DNA from: Candidatus Sodalis pierantonius str. SOPE
Lineage (GTDB): Bacteria; Pseudomonadota; Gammaproteobacteria; Enterobacterales; Enterobacteriaceae
NCBI RefSeq assembly: GCF_000517405.1
Contig: NZ_CP006568.1
Coordinates: forward strand, 1,736,001 to 1,800,000
Reading direction: 5' to 3'
Length of the DNA stretch: 64,000 nt
In this document: one piece after another, positions 1 to 9,675 of the stretch
How the letters are laid out: every line of letters begins with the position of its first letter
How positions within the stretch are numbered: position 1 is the first letter of the stretch
The notes under the pieces: generated by a model
Told to the model about the DNA's origin: nothing
The model's input: the letters and a program-made list of their open reading frames with translations, nothing else
Database searches by the model: none
Position numbers and translations under genes: made by a program

Positions 1-358
1 ATTATTGCAATACCCTACCCGCGGCGAATAGTTTATTTTTTTCACCTTTAGGCGATGTATTTATTGCTATGCATTGCTTATGAATTGCATAAGCACGACA
101 TTAATAAGTCATTGCACAATTAATTAATGCCTGGCGTCGGCCGTTTACGTTATTGTTATCTAAAGAAGGTATGATGGCGCCAATAGTGCTTGGTTTGTTC
201 ATCTCAACTACCGAGACCATAACAAGAGGAAGAATATGAATACAATTTCAGACAGCGCGTTGAGCTTAATAAACGGGAAGACAAAATATGACCACGCCCC
301 TCATTCAGATTCAACGTCAACAGGACGGCCCGTGTGCCAAACCCTCTTTCTGGCGTTG
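1..358. other. Unassigned flank left of the first IS
   Basis: No recognisable gene. A short reading frame starts at ATG 236 behind a good purine-rich ribosome site (AGAGGAAG) and runs into the IS element, ending at 373 (45 codons). A second ATG at 288 opens a 23-codon frame ending at 359. Either may be the 5' stump of a gene cut by the element at 359; the encoded residues match no family I recognise. The upstream 200 bases are AT-rich and promoter-like (TATGAT near 170), which fits a leader region, but nothing firmer can be said. Confidence 0.35.
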
Positions 359-1413
359 AGCTTTGTTGAATAAATCGAACTTTTAGGTGACTGGCGGCTC
401 TGATCACTACATTCGTTTCAACATCAGGTCCCCATGGCAAAGCAAAAGTTTAAAATCACCAACTGGCCCGCATATAACAATGCGCTCAGGCAGCGGGGGG
501 ACCTGACAGTATGGCTTGATGAGTCAGCCATTGCTGCATGGACTGAGAGTACACCACCTGAACATCGTGGCCGGCCGCTTCACTACACCGATATGGCCAT
601 TACCACGGTTCTGATGATAAAGCGCGTGTTTAACCTTTCGCTCCGGGCGTTACAGGGTTTCGTTGACTCGATTTTTAAACTGATGGGGCTGTCGCTGCGC
701 TGCCCAGATTACTCTCTGGTCAGCCGGCGAGCAAAAACCGTCGACATCAGCATAAAAACGCCAACCCGCGGCGAAATCTCACACCTGGTCATCGATGGCA
801 CCGGCCTGAAAATCTTCGGCGAAGGCGAATGGAAAGTCAGGCAGCATGGGGCTGAGAGGCGCAGAGTATGGCGCAAGCTTCATCTGGCAGTAGATAGCGC
901 GACACATGAAATTATCTGTGCCGATTTATCGCTAAGCGGTACGACAGATGCGCAGGCGCTGCCCGGGCTGATTAACCAAACCCACCGGAAAATCAGGGAA
1001 GCGTCGGCTGACAGTACTTACGATACGCGTTACTGTCATGATGCTCTGCTGAGGAAAAAAATAAAGCCGCTTATCCCACCGCGAAGTGGTGCGCAATATT
1101 GGCCAGCTCGATACCATGAGCGTAACCATGCGGTGGCAAATCAGCATCTGAGCGGCAATAACGATACCTGGAAAAAGAAAGTAGGTTATCACCGGCGTTC
1201 ACTGGCTGAAACGGCCATGTTCCGGTTTAAAATACTTCTGGGTGGTCATCTGAGTCTGCATGACTATGACGCGCAGGTAGGTGAGGCTATGGCAATGGTC
1301 AAAGCGCTTAACCGGATCACGTTGTTAGGAATGCCAAACAGCGTCCGCATCATGTAACAATCGCCCTGATAGGGAGGAAGTCGTCAAAAATTTCGGATTT
1401 ATTCAACAAAGCG
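359..1413 (+). mobile_element. IS5-family, IS903-like insertion sequence, copy 1
   Basis: A 1055-bp element bounded by imperfect terminal inverted repeats of the GGCTTTGTTGAATAAATC type typical of the IS903 group. The left terminal base is A where the other copies have G. The flanking 9-mers (CTGGCGTTG on the left, CCATACCGG on the right) do not match, so this copy lacks a target duplication, unlike the other two copies in the window. This suggests that recombination between copies, or a deletion at one edge, has changed one flank since insertion. Confidence 0.9.
434..1357 (+). CDS. IS903-like transposase (307 aa)
   Basis: Full-length DDE transposase of the IS5 family, 307 aa, the usual length for IS903. 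The acidic residues expected of the catalytic triad are visible: Asp in VIDGTGLK, Asp in ADSTYDTRY and Glu in SLAETAMFRFK. It would cut and paste its own element by acting on the terminal repeats. It differs from the copies on the minus strand at a handful of residues (for example FKILLG instead of FKTLLG), none at the putative catalytic positions, so it may be active. Confidence 0.92.
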   Translation: MAKQKFKITNWPAYNNALRQRGDLTVWLDESAIAAWTESTPPEHRGRPLHYTDMAITTVLMIKRVFNLSLRALQGFVDSIFKLMGLSLRCPDYSLVSRRAKTVDISIKTPTRGEISHLVIDGTGLKIFGEGEWKVRQHGAERRRVWRKLHLAVDSATHEIICADLSLSGTTDAQALPGLINQTHRKIREASADSTYDTRYCHDALLRKKIKPLIPPRSGAQYWPARYHERNHAVANQHLSGNNDTWKKKVGYHRRSLAETAMFRFKILLGGHLSLHDYDAQVGEAMAMVKALNRITLLGMPNSVRIM

Positions 1414-1593
1414 CCATACCGGCGAAACCCGGAATAATGGCGTTAAGGCGCCGCGATATCAGTAAAGTCGTGCCAAAGGCACGGAGATTGACCCGTGCGC
1501 CAGGCGACGAGCTATAGCGAAAATGCACTCTCCTCCTTATTGCGCGGGACAGCCCGACCTCATCGCGAGTGAAAGCCCCCGCGCGTGCGGCGT

Positions 1594-2043
1594 TTATCCT
1601 TTGGCCCAGTCAGGCTTATTCAATATGTGGTCTTCCCAGTCGACGACGTCGCTTTCCCGCACCGCAATATGGCGGACCGAAATACGCTCGCCGTGCATCG
1701 CGGCCTTTGAGCCGCTCAACAAGGGGTGCCAATGGGGCAGCGGTTTGCCTTCACTCTGCAACCGATAAGCGCAAGTGGGAGATAACCAGTCAAAGGTGGT
1801 CAGATTTTCCCGGGTCAACTTGATACAGTCCGGCTCATAGACAAATCGGTTGGCATAATGTTGACACTGGCATGTTTTTAAATTGAGTAGATTACAGGCG
1901 ACATTCGTGAAATAGATTTCATCCGTATCCGCATCGATCAATTTATTCAGGCAGCAGCGCCCACAGCCATCGCACAGGGACTCCCACTCCTCATCGGACA
2001 TTTCAGCCAGGGTTTTGGTCTGCCAAAAGGGGCGTTCAGGCAT
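1594..2043 (-). CDS. ycgN: YcgN, UPF0260/YkgJ-type cysteine cluster protein
   Basis: 149 aa, matching the E. coli YcgN length and most of its sequence. The hallmark is the N-terminal cysteine cluster CDGCGRCC followed by a later TCQC motif, the pattern of the YkgJ/UPF0153 family proposed to bind zinc or iron-sulfur; no reaction has been established as far as I know. I chose the start at 2043 because it aligns with the E. coli start; upstream in-frame codons lack similarity. It lies just downstream of ycgM, as in E. coli (ycgL-ycgM-ycgN). The gene looks intact. Confidence 0.92.
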   Translation of the reverse strand: MPERPFWQTKTLAEMSDEEWESLCDGCGRCCLNKLIDADTDEIYFTNVACNLLNLKTCQCQHYANRFVYEPDCIKLTRENLTTFDWLSPTCAYRLQSEGKPLPHWHPLLSGSKAAMHGERISVRHIAVRESDVVDWEDHILNKPDWAKG

Positions 2044-2556
2044 GGTGGTCTCCATAACGGGAATCAAGGGGGCGTTATATAATGCTTTCCCCCCCGCATG
2101 CAACTTTTTTCGGCGCAGGATCAGGCGCGACGACAAGCGGCCGGGCGTAAAATCAAACGCTAAATTATCCGCGTGCTCAATTGATGCTGATTCAGACTTA
2201 CCGTGAGCGCATAGCCGGGCTTAAGCGCTGCGACCCCTTCTGGCGTACCCGTCAGTACAATATCGCCGGGACGCAAGGTAAAGAAACGGCTCATATACGC
2301 AATGAGCGGCAGGATGGGATGGATCATGTCGCGGGTATTGCCCGTTTGCCGAACCTGATCGTTAACCGTTAGCGTCAAATCCGCCTGTTGCTGGTTCCGG
2401 TCACATCCGATCACTGATTCCGATTTCACCCGATCACTAATTCTGATTTCATCCGATCACTGATTCCGGTCGCCCGATCAGCGATTCCGATTTTGTCCGA
2501 TCGCTCATCTTCTGTTCCGCCATACTCTGGAGACTTTTAGCTTCCGGGGGCATGGC

Positions 2557-4107
2557 ATGGCACGTAAAAAGAAGAAAGCGAGAACAGAAATGTGCATCTA
2601 TATTAATGTGTTACGTATGAAATTCGAGCAGCGTCGCTCGAATCGCACTATCGCAGCAGCGCTCGGCATAGGCTGTACTACCGTGCACGATATCCTCGGC
2701 CGATTCACGGTAGCTAACCTGGTCTGGCCATTGCCGGCGGAACTGTCCCCCGTCGACCTCGACCGCCTGCTCTATCCCGGCAAATCCGGAAAAGTTATCA
2801 ATACATTACCCAGCTGGCTTGATATCGATACCGAGTTAAGCCGCAAGGGCATGACCAAGCAGCTGCTCTGGATTGAATATCAGTCCGCCGTGGGCGGTGA
2901 TGCCCTCGGTTACTCACAGTTTTGTGCACTGTTCCGTGACTGGAAAAAGAAGCAGCGGCGTTCCATGCGCATGGAGCACAAGGCTGGCGAAAAGCTCTTC
3001 ATCGACTTCTGTGGCCCCACCGTACCTATCGTCAACCCTGCGACCGGTAGCGTACGCCAGGTCGCTATCTTCGTCGCTGCCATGGGCGTGTCAGGCTATG
3101 CGTATATCGAAGCCTGCGAAGGCCAGGACATGGCATCGTGGCTCAACGCCAATAGCCGCTGCCTGCACTTCATGGGTGGGGTTCCGGAGCTGATGATACC
3201 TGATAATCTGCGCAGCGCTGTCAGCACCCCTGACCGCTATGAGCCGGTCATAAACCAGAGCTACCAGGCGCTGGCAAATCACTATGAGACAGTGGTGCTA
3301 CCGGCGCGCCCGAGAAAACCGAAAGACAAGGCGAAGGCAGAATCAACTGTGCAGCTGGTAGAACGCTGGGTTTTGGCCCGGTTGCGTAAACGTAGGTTCT
3401 ACTCGCTGGCCGAACTCAACCAGGTGATACGAGAACTCAATCATGAGTTGAATCTGCGCCCGATGCGTCATTACGGCGGACAAAGTCGCCTTGAACGCTT
3501 CGAGCAGCTGGACAAACCGGCTCTTGGGCCTCTACCGCCCACACAATGGGAATACAGTGAGTATCTCGTTGCCCGAGTGGGACCTGATTACCACATAGAC
3601 TACGGAAAAAACTGGTACTCGGTGCCGCATCCGCTGGTTGGCGAGCGCGTTGACGTCATCGCCACCCAACGGCTGGTGCAAATCCACCATAAGGGCGTCT
3701 GCGTGGCTACGCACCCTCGAAGCGATAACGCCTATAGGCACACGACTCAGGCGGCGCACATGCCGGCTAACCATAAGGGGCAGAGTCAATGGACGCCGGA
3801 AAGGCTGTGCAGTTGGGCGCTGTCGGTGGGTGTGTGCACACTGAAAGTGGTCGAGTCCATCCAAAAGAGCAAAGCCCATCCGGAGCAGGCTTACCGCTCC
3901 GTGCTGGGGCTACTCAATCTGCAACGGCGCTATGAGACGACGCGACTGGAGAAGGCCTGCGCGCTGGCGTTGGAAAAAGGATGCATTAACCGCTCTTTCA
4001 TAGCCAACGTATTGAAACACGGTCGTGAAAGTGAGGTCACCCAGGACGGAGCCGGCGTATCAATGCTGGTTCACGAAAACCTCCGAGGTCCGGACAGTTA
4101 TCACTAA
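2557..4107 (+). CDS. istA: IS21 transposase IstA (516 aa)
   Basis: Transposase of the IS21 family, 516 aa. An N-terminal helix-turn-helix (about residues 25-50, SNRTIAAALGIGCTTVHDIL) is followed by an integrase core: catalytic Asp150 in KLFIDFCGP, Asp in MIPDNLRSAV, and Glu in KAKAESTVQL. A C-terminal Mu-type beta domain follows. Its start lies in a duplicated GGCATGGCATGG context, so initiation four codon positions upstream is also conceivable. The downstream istB follows after 11 bases. This copy keeps the full triad and could be active. Confidence 0.93.
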   Translation: MARKKKKARTEMCIYINVLRMKFEQRRSNRTIAAALGIGCTTVHDILGRFTVANLVWPLPAELSPVDLDRLLYPGKSGKVINTLPSWLDIDTELSRKGMTKQLLWIEYQSAVGGDALGYSQFCALFRDWKKKQRRSMRMEHKAGEKLFIDFCGPTVPIVNPATGSVRQVAIFVAAMGVSGYAYIEACEGQDMASWLNANSRCLHFMGGVPELMIPDNLRSAVSTPDRYEPVINQSYQALANHYETVVLPARPRKPKDKAKAESTVQLVERWVLARLRKRRFYSLAELNQVIRELNHELNLRPMRHYGGQSRLERFEQLDKPALGPLPPTQWEYSEYLVARVGPDYHIDYGKNWYSVPHPLVGERVDVIATQRLVQIHHKGVCVATHPRSDNAYRHTTQAAHMPANHKGQSQWTPERLCSWALSVGVCTLKVVESIQKSKAHPEQAYRSVLGLLNLQRRYETTRLEKACALALEKGCINRSFIANVLKHGRESEVTQDGAGVSMLVHENLRGPDSYH

Positions 4108-4118
4108 GGAGAATAAAT

Positions 4119-4868
4119 ATGGATACACTGTTAATGGCTATGCGAGAACTGAAGTTGTCGGCAATGGTCCAGGCGTTGGAGACGCAACGCGAACTCCCGG
4201 GGAGTTATGGGGAGCTGGGGTTCGAGGAGCGGTTGTCGCTTATGGTAGAATCGGAAAATTTGCATAAAAAAAACAACCACATATGCCGTCTGCGACGGCA
4301 ATCGCAAATGCGCTTGCAGGCAAAACCGGAAGATATCCGCTATATCCCTAGCCGAGGAGTGACACCGGAACAGATGCGAGATCTGCTAGGGGGACAATAT
4401 CTGAAATATCAGAAAAGCATACTCATCACGGGGCCGACAGGTACGGGCAAAACCTGGCTCAATTATGCGCTTGGTGAGCAGGCATGCCGGCAGCAATATA
4501 GCGTGCGTTACTGGCGAGTGGGTCGGTTGCTGGCCCATCTTCACCAGTGTCAGGTAGACGGGACCTATCTAAAACAGCTTAAGCAGTTAGAAAAAATAGA
4601 GTTACTGATCTTGGACGACGTGGGCCTAGAATCAATAAGTCCGATGCAGGCAACGATGCTGTTGGAGGTGATGGAAGATCGCTACGACAAAAGCAGCAGC
4701 ATCCTGATCAGTCAACTGCCGGTGAAAAAATGGTATGGACTGATAGAAAACCCCACGACAGCTGACGCGTTACTCGATCGGTTAGTACACCCCAGCTATA
4801 GACTGGAACTTAAAGGCGAATCACTACGCAAAGAGCAAGGAGTAGCCAGCACAGGAAAAATAGACTAA
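4119..4868 (+). CDS. istB: IS21 helper ATPase IstB (249 aa)
   Basis: AAA+ ATPase of the DnaC-like IstB family, which assembles on target DNA and stimulates IstA. Walker A is GPTGTGKT (about residues 106-113) and Walker B LLILDDVG. Start is preceded by a strong AAGGAG site four to eight bases upstream. Relative to the other two copies it has a substitution just after Walker A (WLNYALGEQ rather than WLSCALSEQ) and Leu for Ser near the C terminus (LLDRLVHPS). I cannot tell whether these affect activity. Confidence 0.92.
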   Translation: MDTLLMAMRELKLSAMVQALETQRELPGSYGELGFEERLSLMVESENLHKKNNHICRLRRQSQMRLQAKPEDIRYIPSRGVTPEQMRDLLGGQYLKYQKSILITGPTGTGKTWLNYALGEQACRQQYSVRYWRVGRLLAHLHQCQVDGTYLKQLKQLEKIELLILDDVGLESISPMQATMLLEVMEDRYDKSSSILISQLPVKKWYGLIENPTTADALLDRLVHPSYRLELKGESLRKEQGVASTGKID

Positions 4869-4987
4869 ACCCGAGTCAGAAGATGAGCGAACACGTGATC
4901 GAATATCACTGGAATGGGTGATCGGAAAATATCGGAATAACTGATCGGATGTCGCCGGAACAGCTGATCGGATACGTCGGAATCTGC

Positions 4988-6304
4988 GAGGCCTGTTTAG
5001 AAATTTGTGTATTTGCCTGATTTTGATATGTTCAATCCAACATCAAAAACAGGTTAATTTATGGACGAAAAACAGTTGCAGGCTCTGGCTAACGAACTGG
5101 CCAAAAATCTCAAAACCCCTGAAGATCTCAGTCACTTCGATCGGCTGCTGAAAAAAATCAGCGTCGAAGCAGCTCTCAATGCCGAAATGACCCATCACCT
5201 CGGCTACGATAAAAATCAGCCTAAACCGGGGACCAACGCCCGCAACGGCTATTCCACAAAAACCGTTACCACTGGCGATGGCCCGCTGGCGCTGCGTACT
5301 CCGCGCGATCGTGACGGTTCCTTTGAACCGCAACTGGTGAAGAAGAACCAGACCCGGATTACCGGGATGGATAACCAGATTTTATCGTTGTACGCCAAAG
5401 GGATGACCACCCGCGAGATCGCCGCCGCGTTCAAAGAGCTGTATGACGCCGATGTCTCGCCGGCGCTGGTCTCAAAGGTCACCGATGCGGTCATGGAGCA
5501 GGTTGTCGAATGGCAAAACCAGCCTCTGGATGCAATCTATCCCATTGTTTATCTTGACTGTATCGTTCTAAAAGTCCGGCAGGACAGCCGCATCATCAAC
5601 AAATCTGTGTTCCTGGCGCTGGGCATCAACATCGAAGGCCAGAAAGAGTTGCTAGGTATGTGGCTGGCCGAAAATGAAGGTGTAAAGTTCTGGCTGAACG
5701 TGCTGACAGAGCTGAAAAACCGCGGCCTGAACGATATCCTTATCGCCTGCGTAGACGGGCTGAAAGGTTTCCCTGGCGCTATTAACGCGGTGTATCCGGA
5801 GGCGCGGCTCCAGCTGTGTATCGTGCATATGGTGCGCAACAGCCTGCGGTTCGTCTCCTGGAAGGACTACAAGGCCGTCACCCGCGACCTGAAAGCTTAT
5901 CTATCAGGCCCCTACGGAAGAAGCCGGCTTGCAGGCGCTGGAAGCGTTCTCCAGTGCCTGGGACATCCGCTACCCGCAAATAAGTCGAAGCTGGCAGGCA
6001 AACTAGGCCAATCTGGCCACGTTCTTTGCCTACCCAACGGACATCCGCAAGGTGATCTACACGACCAACGCCATCGAGTCGTTAAACAGCGTGATCCGGC
6101 ATGCCATCAAAAAGCGCAAGGTGTTCCCGACCGACGACGCAGTGAAAAAGGTGGTGTGGCTGGCGATACAGGCGGCCTCACAGAAATGGACAATGCCTTT
6201 GAGGGACTGGCGCATGGCAATGAGCCGCTTTATTATCGAGTTCGGTGACCGCCTGGACGGTCACTTCTGAGAAAAGGCATTTACACAGAATCGTGTACAG
6301 GGTC
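4988..6304 (+). mobile_element. IS256-family insertion sequence, copy C, nested in IS21
   Basis: A 1317-bp element with imperfect terminal repeats: left GAGgCCTGTTTAGAAATTTG, right (read inward) GACCCTGTACACGATTCTG. It is flanked by a perfect 8-bp duplication, GAATCTGC (4980-4987 and 6305-6312), the length expected for IS256. Its target is the terminal repeat of the IS21, one base from the IS21 end. Order of events is therefore clear: IS21 entered ycgM, then IS256 entered IS21. Confidence 0.95.
5061..6270 (+). pseudogene. IS256 transposase, frameshifted
   Basis: Mutator-type (IS256) DDE transposase, about 402 codons when repaired. Catalytic region visible: Asp in IVYLDCIVLKV, Asp in IACVDGLKGF, Glu in TNAIESLNSV. 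An extra T in the stretch that reads GCTTATCTATCAGG (about 5896) shifts the frame, so the segment carrying the catalytic Glu is out of frame. Copy A at 29400 has the same insertion, so both descend from one already defective parent. Because this copy still has a clean 8-bp target duplication, the defective parent was probably mobilised by another copy's transposase. Confidence 0.93.
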
Positions 6305-6746
6305 GAATCTGCACCTGTTGGGGATCGCCGAATTCCGCTGCCGGAATAAACCCCGAAATCGGACAGGCGCCATCAAAACCTTTCGCTTTCTCCCAGGGCT
6401 GCCCTGCTTTTTTGAACTGCGCCTGCAGATCTCGCAGCGTTAAATCCAGCGCCACGCCCACGCCGGCGATACCCTGAGCGACCTGCTGCTCGTTAGCCTG
6501 TTTTAACGGCGCGCCAATCAAAATAGCCAGCTCTACCTCATGATGCACTTCCCCCCGATCGGTAGGAATCACGATAGGTTGATGAATATCGCACAGCGCG
6601 GTCTCGGGCTTGATGAATAGCACCGGTTCGCTGGGGGTGGCGCTGCCCATTTCTTTGATATGATTACGGTAGTTGCTGCCGACGCACACCACCTTGCTGA
6701 CCGAAAAATCCAACAGTGAGCCCTGCCAATTTCTATGCTGATACAT

Positions 6747-7390
6747 TGCTCTCTCCTGCAATCGTTAACACTCTGTTTACTTGTTTAACGCTGTTATCAT
6801 ACGCCAGACGACGCAAAGGGGTAGCCCCACGGCACATTTCTTCCACCGTCGTAGGCGGCAGGGTGCCGACGTGGGCTTCATGGTGGCGACGTGGGGGCAT
6901 GGTGCCGACGTGGGCGACAGGGTGCCGTCGTGGCGGTGATGCTATGGCGTTAGCGGCAGACCCTGCGCGACCCTGGCCGATGACCTCAGCTTCATATTGG
7001 CTGAAGACGCGTTGGCGCCTAAGGCTTTTCCTTCGTTAAGGGAATATCGAAAGCGCCGTCGCAGTGTGCAAACTGTCGCCCAAACGGCAACCGGTTTGTC
7101 ACCCCCGAGCATGACGACCAAAGCGCTTTGCCCTGCGTGAACAGAGAAAGCAGGAGGTGGAGCAACAGCACACGTGACAGCGTCACACATGGTGCGCCAA
7201 TTACGCCATCGGGGGCGTGGGACAGGGGATAGTGGCAAATGGGCTCATACCCGCCAAAGGTTCACATCGCGCGCGGGCGTATGGCATAGCGCGGCTGCCG
7301 CCGTTGGCTTAACTTACAGAATCGCCAATGGGATAATTGATTCAGCCCTGCGAGTGCGGCGCCGGTAATTCCGCCGCGCGAACCTATGGG
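6747..7390. other. 640-bp gap between ycgM and ycgL, no gene recognised
   Basis: In E. coli ycgL and ycgM are nearly adjacent, so this GC-rich spacer is unexpected. I see no reading frame with a recognisable family on either strand. It contains the tandem repeat at 6860-6938. Probable decayed or inserted DNA; the start of ycgM (6746) and its purine-rich ribosome site are the only functional parts I can name. Confidence 0.5.
6860..6938. repeat. Four-unit imperfect tandem repeat, about 20 bp
   Basis: Four consecutive units related to AGGGTGCCGACGTGGGCxxC (6860-6879, 6880-6898, 6899-6918, 6919-6938). Units differ at a few positions and the second is one base shorter. The array lies in a stretch without a gene; no function is evident. 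Confidence 0.8.
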
Positions 7391-7672
7391 TTAATGATCA
7401 GGCTTTTTTTCGGCGAGATGATGCTGGGTCAATAAATTTTCCACCGGCGGGGGGACTTGCAGATAGAAGCCCTGCTCTTTAAGTAATTCTTTTACTTTTC
7501 CTATATCCGCGGAAACGAGTTTTTTGCTACCGTCTAAGGGTAAAATCATTGAGAATAGCGGTTTGCCGAAGTGCGCCATTAAGTCGGCCGGGACGCGGGT
7601 AAAATCCTCTCTTCTTTCGACAAAAAGATAGGTTTGATCCTGTTTTGAACTTCGATAGATCACACAAAACAT
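7391..7672 (-). CDS. ycgL: YcgL family protein
   Basis: 93-aa protein of the YcgL (DUF709) family, recognised by [18 protein letters not shown] at the N terminus and [11 protein letters not shown] in the middle. The E. coli protein is about 15 residues longer at the N terminus, but this start at 7672 aligns with the conserved Met. Function is not established in general; the position next to and divergent from minC is conserved in enterobacteria. No lesion seen. Confidence 0.9.
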   Translation of the reverse strand: MFCVIYRSSKQDQTYLFVERREDFTRVPADLMAHFGKPLFSMILPLDGSKKLVSADIGKVKELLKEQGFYLQVPPPVENLLTQHHLAEKKPDH

Positions 7673-7806
7673 ATTTTTTACTCTATTTCCGTGGTCTAGT
7701 GTCTTGCCTGTATATAGCGGTAACTATAACATGCATGCAGTACTTCGGAATATCGCCTCCCGTGACGAATCGGGAAATTACACGTGCTCAGACTGAGTCA
7801 GAATAG

Positions 7807-8484
7807 ATGTCGCAAACGCCAATTGAGTTGAAAGGCAGTAATTTTACTTTATCGGTAATTCATGTGCATGATGCGCAGCCAGAAGAAATCCGTCGGGCGA
7901 TAGATGAAAAAGTTGAACAAGCACCTGGATTTTTACAAGATGCGCCGGTTGTCATCAACGTCGCCGGCCTCAGTCGCGACACGCCCTGGGAGGCGCTGTC
8001 ACAGGCGGTGCTGGCGACCGGCCTGCATGTGGTCGGCGTCAGCGGCTGTCGCGACGCGAAACTGAAACAGGCGATCGTTCGCAGCGGGCTGCCGCTGCTG
8101 ACCGAAGGCAAAGCGCCAAAGCGCAGCGTCGCCGAGGCGCCCGCGCCGGCGGCGGTCAAAACGCGGCTTATCAACACGCCGGTGCGCTCCGGGCAGCAAA
8201 TTTACGCCCGCAACAGCGATTTGATTGTCACCAGCAGCGTTAGCGCCGGCGCCGAACTTATTGCCGATGGCAATATCCATATTTATGGCATGATGCGGGG
8301 CCGCGCGCTGGCCGGTGCGTCGGGCGACGGAGAGTGCCAGATTTTCTGTACCCATCTCTCCCCGGAGCTCGTATCCATCGCCGGTCAGTATTGGCTGAGC
8401 GATCAAATTCCGGCCGAATTTTCAGGCAAAGCCGCGCAGTTATGTCTGCAGGACGGCACGCTTACCATTCATCCTTTAATTTAG
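7807..8484 (+). CDS. minC: Septum site-determining protein MinC
   Basis: 225 aa (about 231 in E. coli). MinC is the FtsZ antagonist of the Min system: an N-terminal FtsZ-inhibiting domain (about residues 1-105), a variable linker rich in Ala and Pro (about 106-118), and a C-terminal beta-helix domain that binds MinD (from about [17 protein letters not shown] onward, including the [12 protein letters not shown] turn). First gene of minC-minD-minE, with short spacers of 21 and 3 bases. A candidate promoter lies in the 134-bp divergent spacer (TTGCCT at 7704 and TATAAC at 7725, only 15 bp apart, so weak). Intact. Confidence 0.96.
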   Translation: MSQTPIELKGSNFTLSVIHVHDAQPEEIRRAIDEKVEQAPGFLQDAPVVINVAGLSRDTPWEALSQAVLATGLHVVGVSGCRDAKLKQAIVRSGLPLLTEGKAPKRSVAEAPAPAAVKTRLINTPVRSGQQIYARNSDLIVTSSVSAGAELIADGNIHIYGMMRGRALAGASGDGECQIFCTHLSPELVSIAGQYWLSDQIPAEFSGKAAQLCLQDGTLTIHPLI

Positions 8485-8505
8485 CCCTTGACAAGGAATC
8501 CATTT

Positions 8506-9318
8506 ATGGCACGCATTATAGTTGTTACTTCGGGTAAAGGGGGCGTTGGCAAGACCACATCGAGCGCGGCCATCGCTACCGGTTTAGCCCGCAAAGGAAA
8601 GAAAACCGTGGTGATCGATTTCGATATCGGCCTGCGAAACCTCGATTTGATCATGGGCTGTGAGCGCCGGGTGGTCTATGACTTCGTCAATGTCATCCAG
8701 AGTGATGCCAAGCTGAATCAAGCGCTGATAAAAGATAAGCGGACCGAGAACTTATATATTCTGCCTGCCTCGCAGACGCGGGATAAAGATGCCTTGACCC
8801 GCGACGGCGTAGAAAAGGTATTGAATGATCTCAGCACGATGGAATTCGATTTTGTCGTTTGCGATTCACCGGCCGGTATTGAAACCGGTGCCTTAATGGC
8901 GCTGTATTTTGCCGATGAAGCGATTATCACTACCAATCCGGAAGTGTCGTCGGTGCGCGACTCCGACCGTATTCTGGGCATTCTTTCGTCCAAATCGCGC
9001 CGAGCCGAAAGCGGTCAAGACCCCATTAAAGAGCATCTGCTACTGACCCGTTACAATCCGGGACGCGTCAGCCGCGGCGACATGCTCAGTATGGAAGATG
9101 TGATTGAAATTCTACGCATTCCTCTGGTAGGTGTGATCCCCGAGGATCAATCGGTGTTGCGGGCTTCCAACCAGGGAGAGCCGGTAATTCTCGATGAGGA
9201 GTCTGATGCTGGCCAGGCCTATTCAGATATGGTTGATCGCCTGTTAGGAGAAGAACGTCCCTTCCGCTTCATCGAAGAAGAGAAGAAGGGATTCCTGAAA
9301 CGCCTGTTTGGGGGATAA
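8506..9318 (+). CDS. minD: Septum site-determining ATPase MinD
   Basis: 270 aa, same as E. coli. Membrane-binding ParA/MinD ATPase that recruits MinC and oscillates with MinE. The deviant Walker A motif GKGGVGKT occurs at about residues 10-17; the C terminus GFLKRLFGG is the amphipathic membrane-targeting helix. I placed the start at 8506 (MARIIVVTSG) rather than an upstream in-frame codon at 8488 because AAGGA lies 8-12 bases before it and the family begins here. Intact. Confidence 0.97.
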   Translation: MARIIVVTSGKGGVGKTTSSAAIATGLARKGKKTVVIDFDIGLRNLDLIMGCERRVVYDFVNVIQSDAKLNQALIKDKRTENLYILPASQTRDKDALTRDGVEKVLNDLSTMEFDFVVCDSPAGIETGALMALYFADEAIITTNPEVSSVRDSDRILGILSSKSRRAESGQDPIKEHLLLTRYNPGRVSRGDMLSMEDVIEILRIPLVGVIPEDQSVLRASNQGEPVILDEESDAGQAYSDMVDRLLGEERPFRFIEEEKKGFLKRLFGG

Positions 9319-9321
9319 ACC

Positions 9322-9591
9322 ATGGCATTACTTGACTTTTTTCTCTCCCGTAAAAAAACGACAGCCAATATAGCCAAGGAACGGCTGCAGATCATCGTTG
9401 CCGAGCGGCGCAGAGGCGATAACGAGCCGCATTATCTGCCGCAGCTGAAACGCGACCTGCTTGAGGTCATCAGTAAATATGTGCAAATCGACCCCGAAAT
9501 GCTTTCGGTTCAATTGGAGAAGAAGGATGGGGATATCTCCATCCTGGAGCTGAACGTAACGCTGCCGGAAACGGAAGAAAGCACCAAATGA
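9322..9591 (+). CDS. minE: Topological specificity factor MinE
   Basis: 89 aa, the normal length. The N-terminal segment ([20 protein letters not shown]) includes the membrane-binding start and the helix that binds MinD and stimulates its ATPase; the C-terminal half is the dimerisation/topological specificity domain. It begins three bases after the minD stop and so is translationally coupled. With intact MinC and MinD the whole division-site selection system is preserved here. Confidence 0.96.
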   Translation: MALLDFFLSRKKTTANIAKERLQIIVAERRRGDNEPHYLPQLKRDLLEVISKYVQIDPEMLSVQLEKKDGDISILELNVTLPETEESTK

Positions 9592-9607
9592 ACGCCGCCG
9601 CTCTTCC

Positions 9608-9631
9608 GCCTCCTGCCTGACGGCAGGAGGC
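9608..9631. terminator. Perfect stem-loop between minE and rnd
   Basis: A 10-bp perfect stem (GCCTCCTGCC / GGCAGGAGGC) with a TGAC loop, 16 bases after the minE stop and between two converging genes. There is no U-tract on either side, so it may be a weak or Rho-assisted terminator, or a 3'-end stabiliser. Confidence 0.5.
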
Positions 9632-9675
9632 TCGCGGCCTCATGGGCCAGCCACGCCATTGACTCCACCCGCCGC

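Larger units (their letters stand above)
2389..6313 (+). mobile_element. IS21-family insertion sequence, copy 1, with nested IS256
   Basis: A 2600-bp IS21-type element interrupted near its right tip by an IS256. The left tip reads TGCTGGTTCCGG and the right tip, read inward, TGCAGATTCCGA; both are followed by several subterminal repeats built on CCGATCACTGATTCCG, as expected for the multiple transposase-binding sites of IS21. The last base of the element (A, 6313) is separated from the rest by the nested IS256 and its 8-bp target duplication. Target duplication of the IS21 itself is CCTGT. It carries istA and istB in tandem. Confidence 0.93.
2160..6746 (-). pseudogene. ycgM: YcgM, fumarylacetoacetate hydrolase family, split by IS21
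   Basis: The N-terminal 142 codons (6319-6746) and the C-terminal part (2160-2388) lie on either side of a 3.9-kb nested insertion. A 5-bp duplication, CCTGT, flanks the IS21 (2384-2388 and 6314-6318). Removing the insertion and one duplicate restores an uninterrupted 218-codon frame, the family's usual length, with no other lesion. FAH-family features are present: the metal-binding EVELAILIG segment, the GPWEKAKGFD-like region and the C-terminal VLTGTPEGV motif. The family hydrolyses or decarboxylates 2-oxo acids with Mg; the substrate of YcgM is not certain. The lesion must be young. Confidence 0.93.

Noticed and set aside
4025..4267. Open frame overlapping the istA-istB junction
   Set aside because: Recurs in all three IS21 copies only because the underlying genes are conserved; shadow of istA/istB in another frame.
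7860..8406. Antisense frames over minC
   Set aside because: No family match; minC is clearly coding on the other strand.
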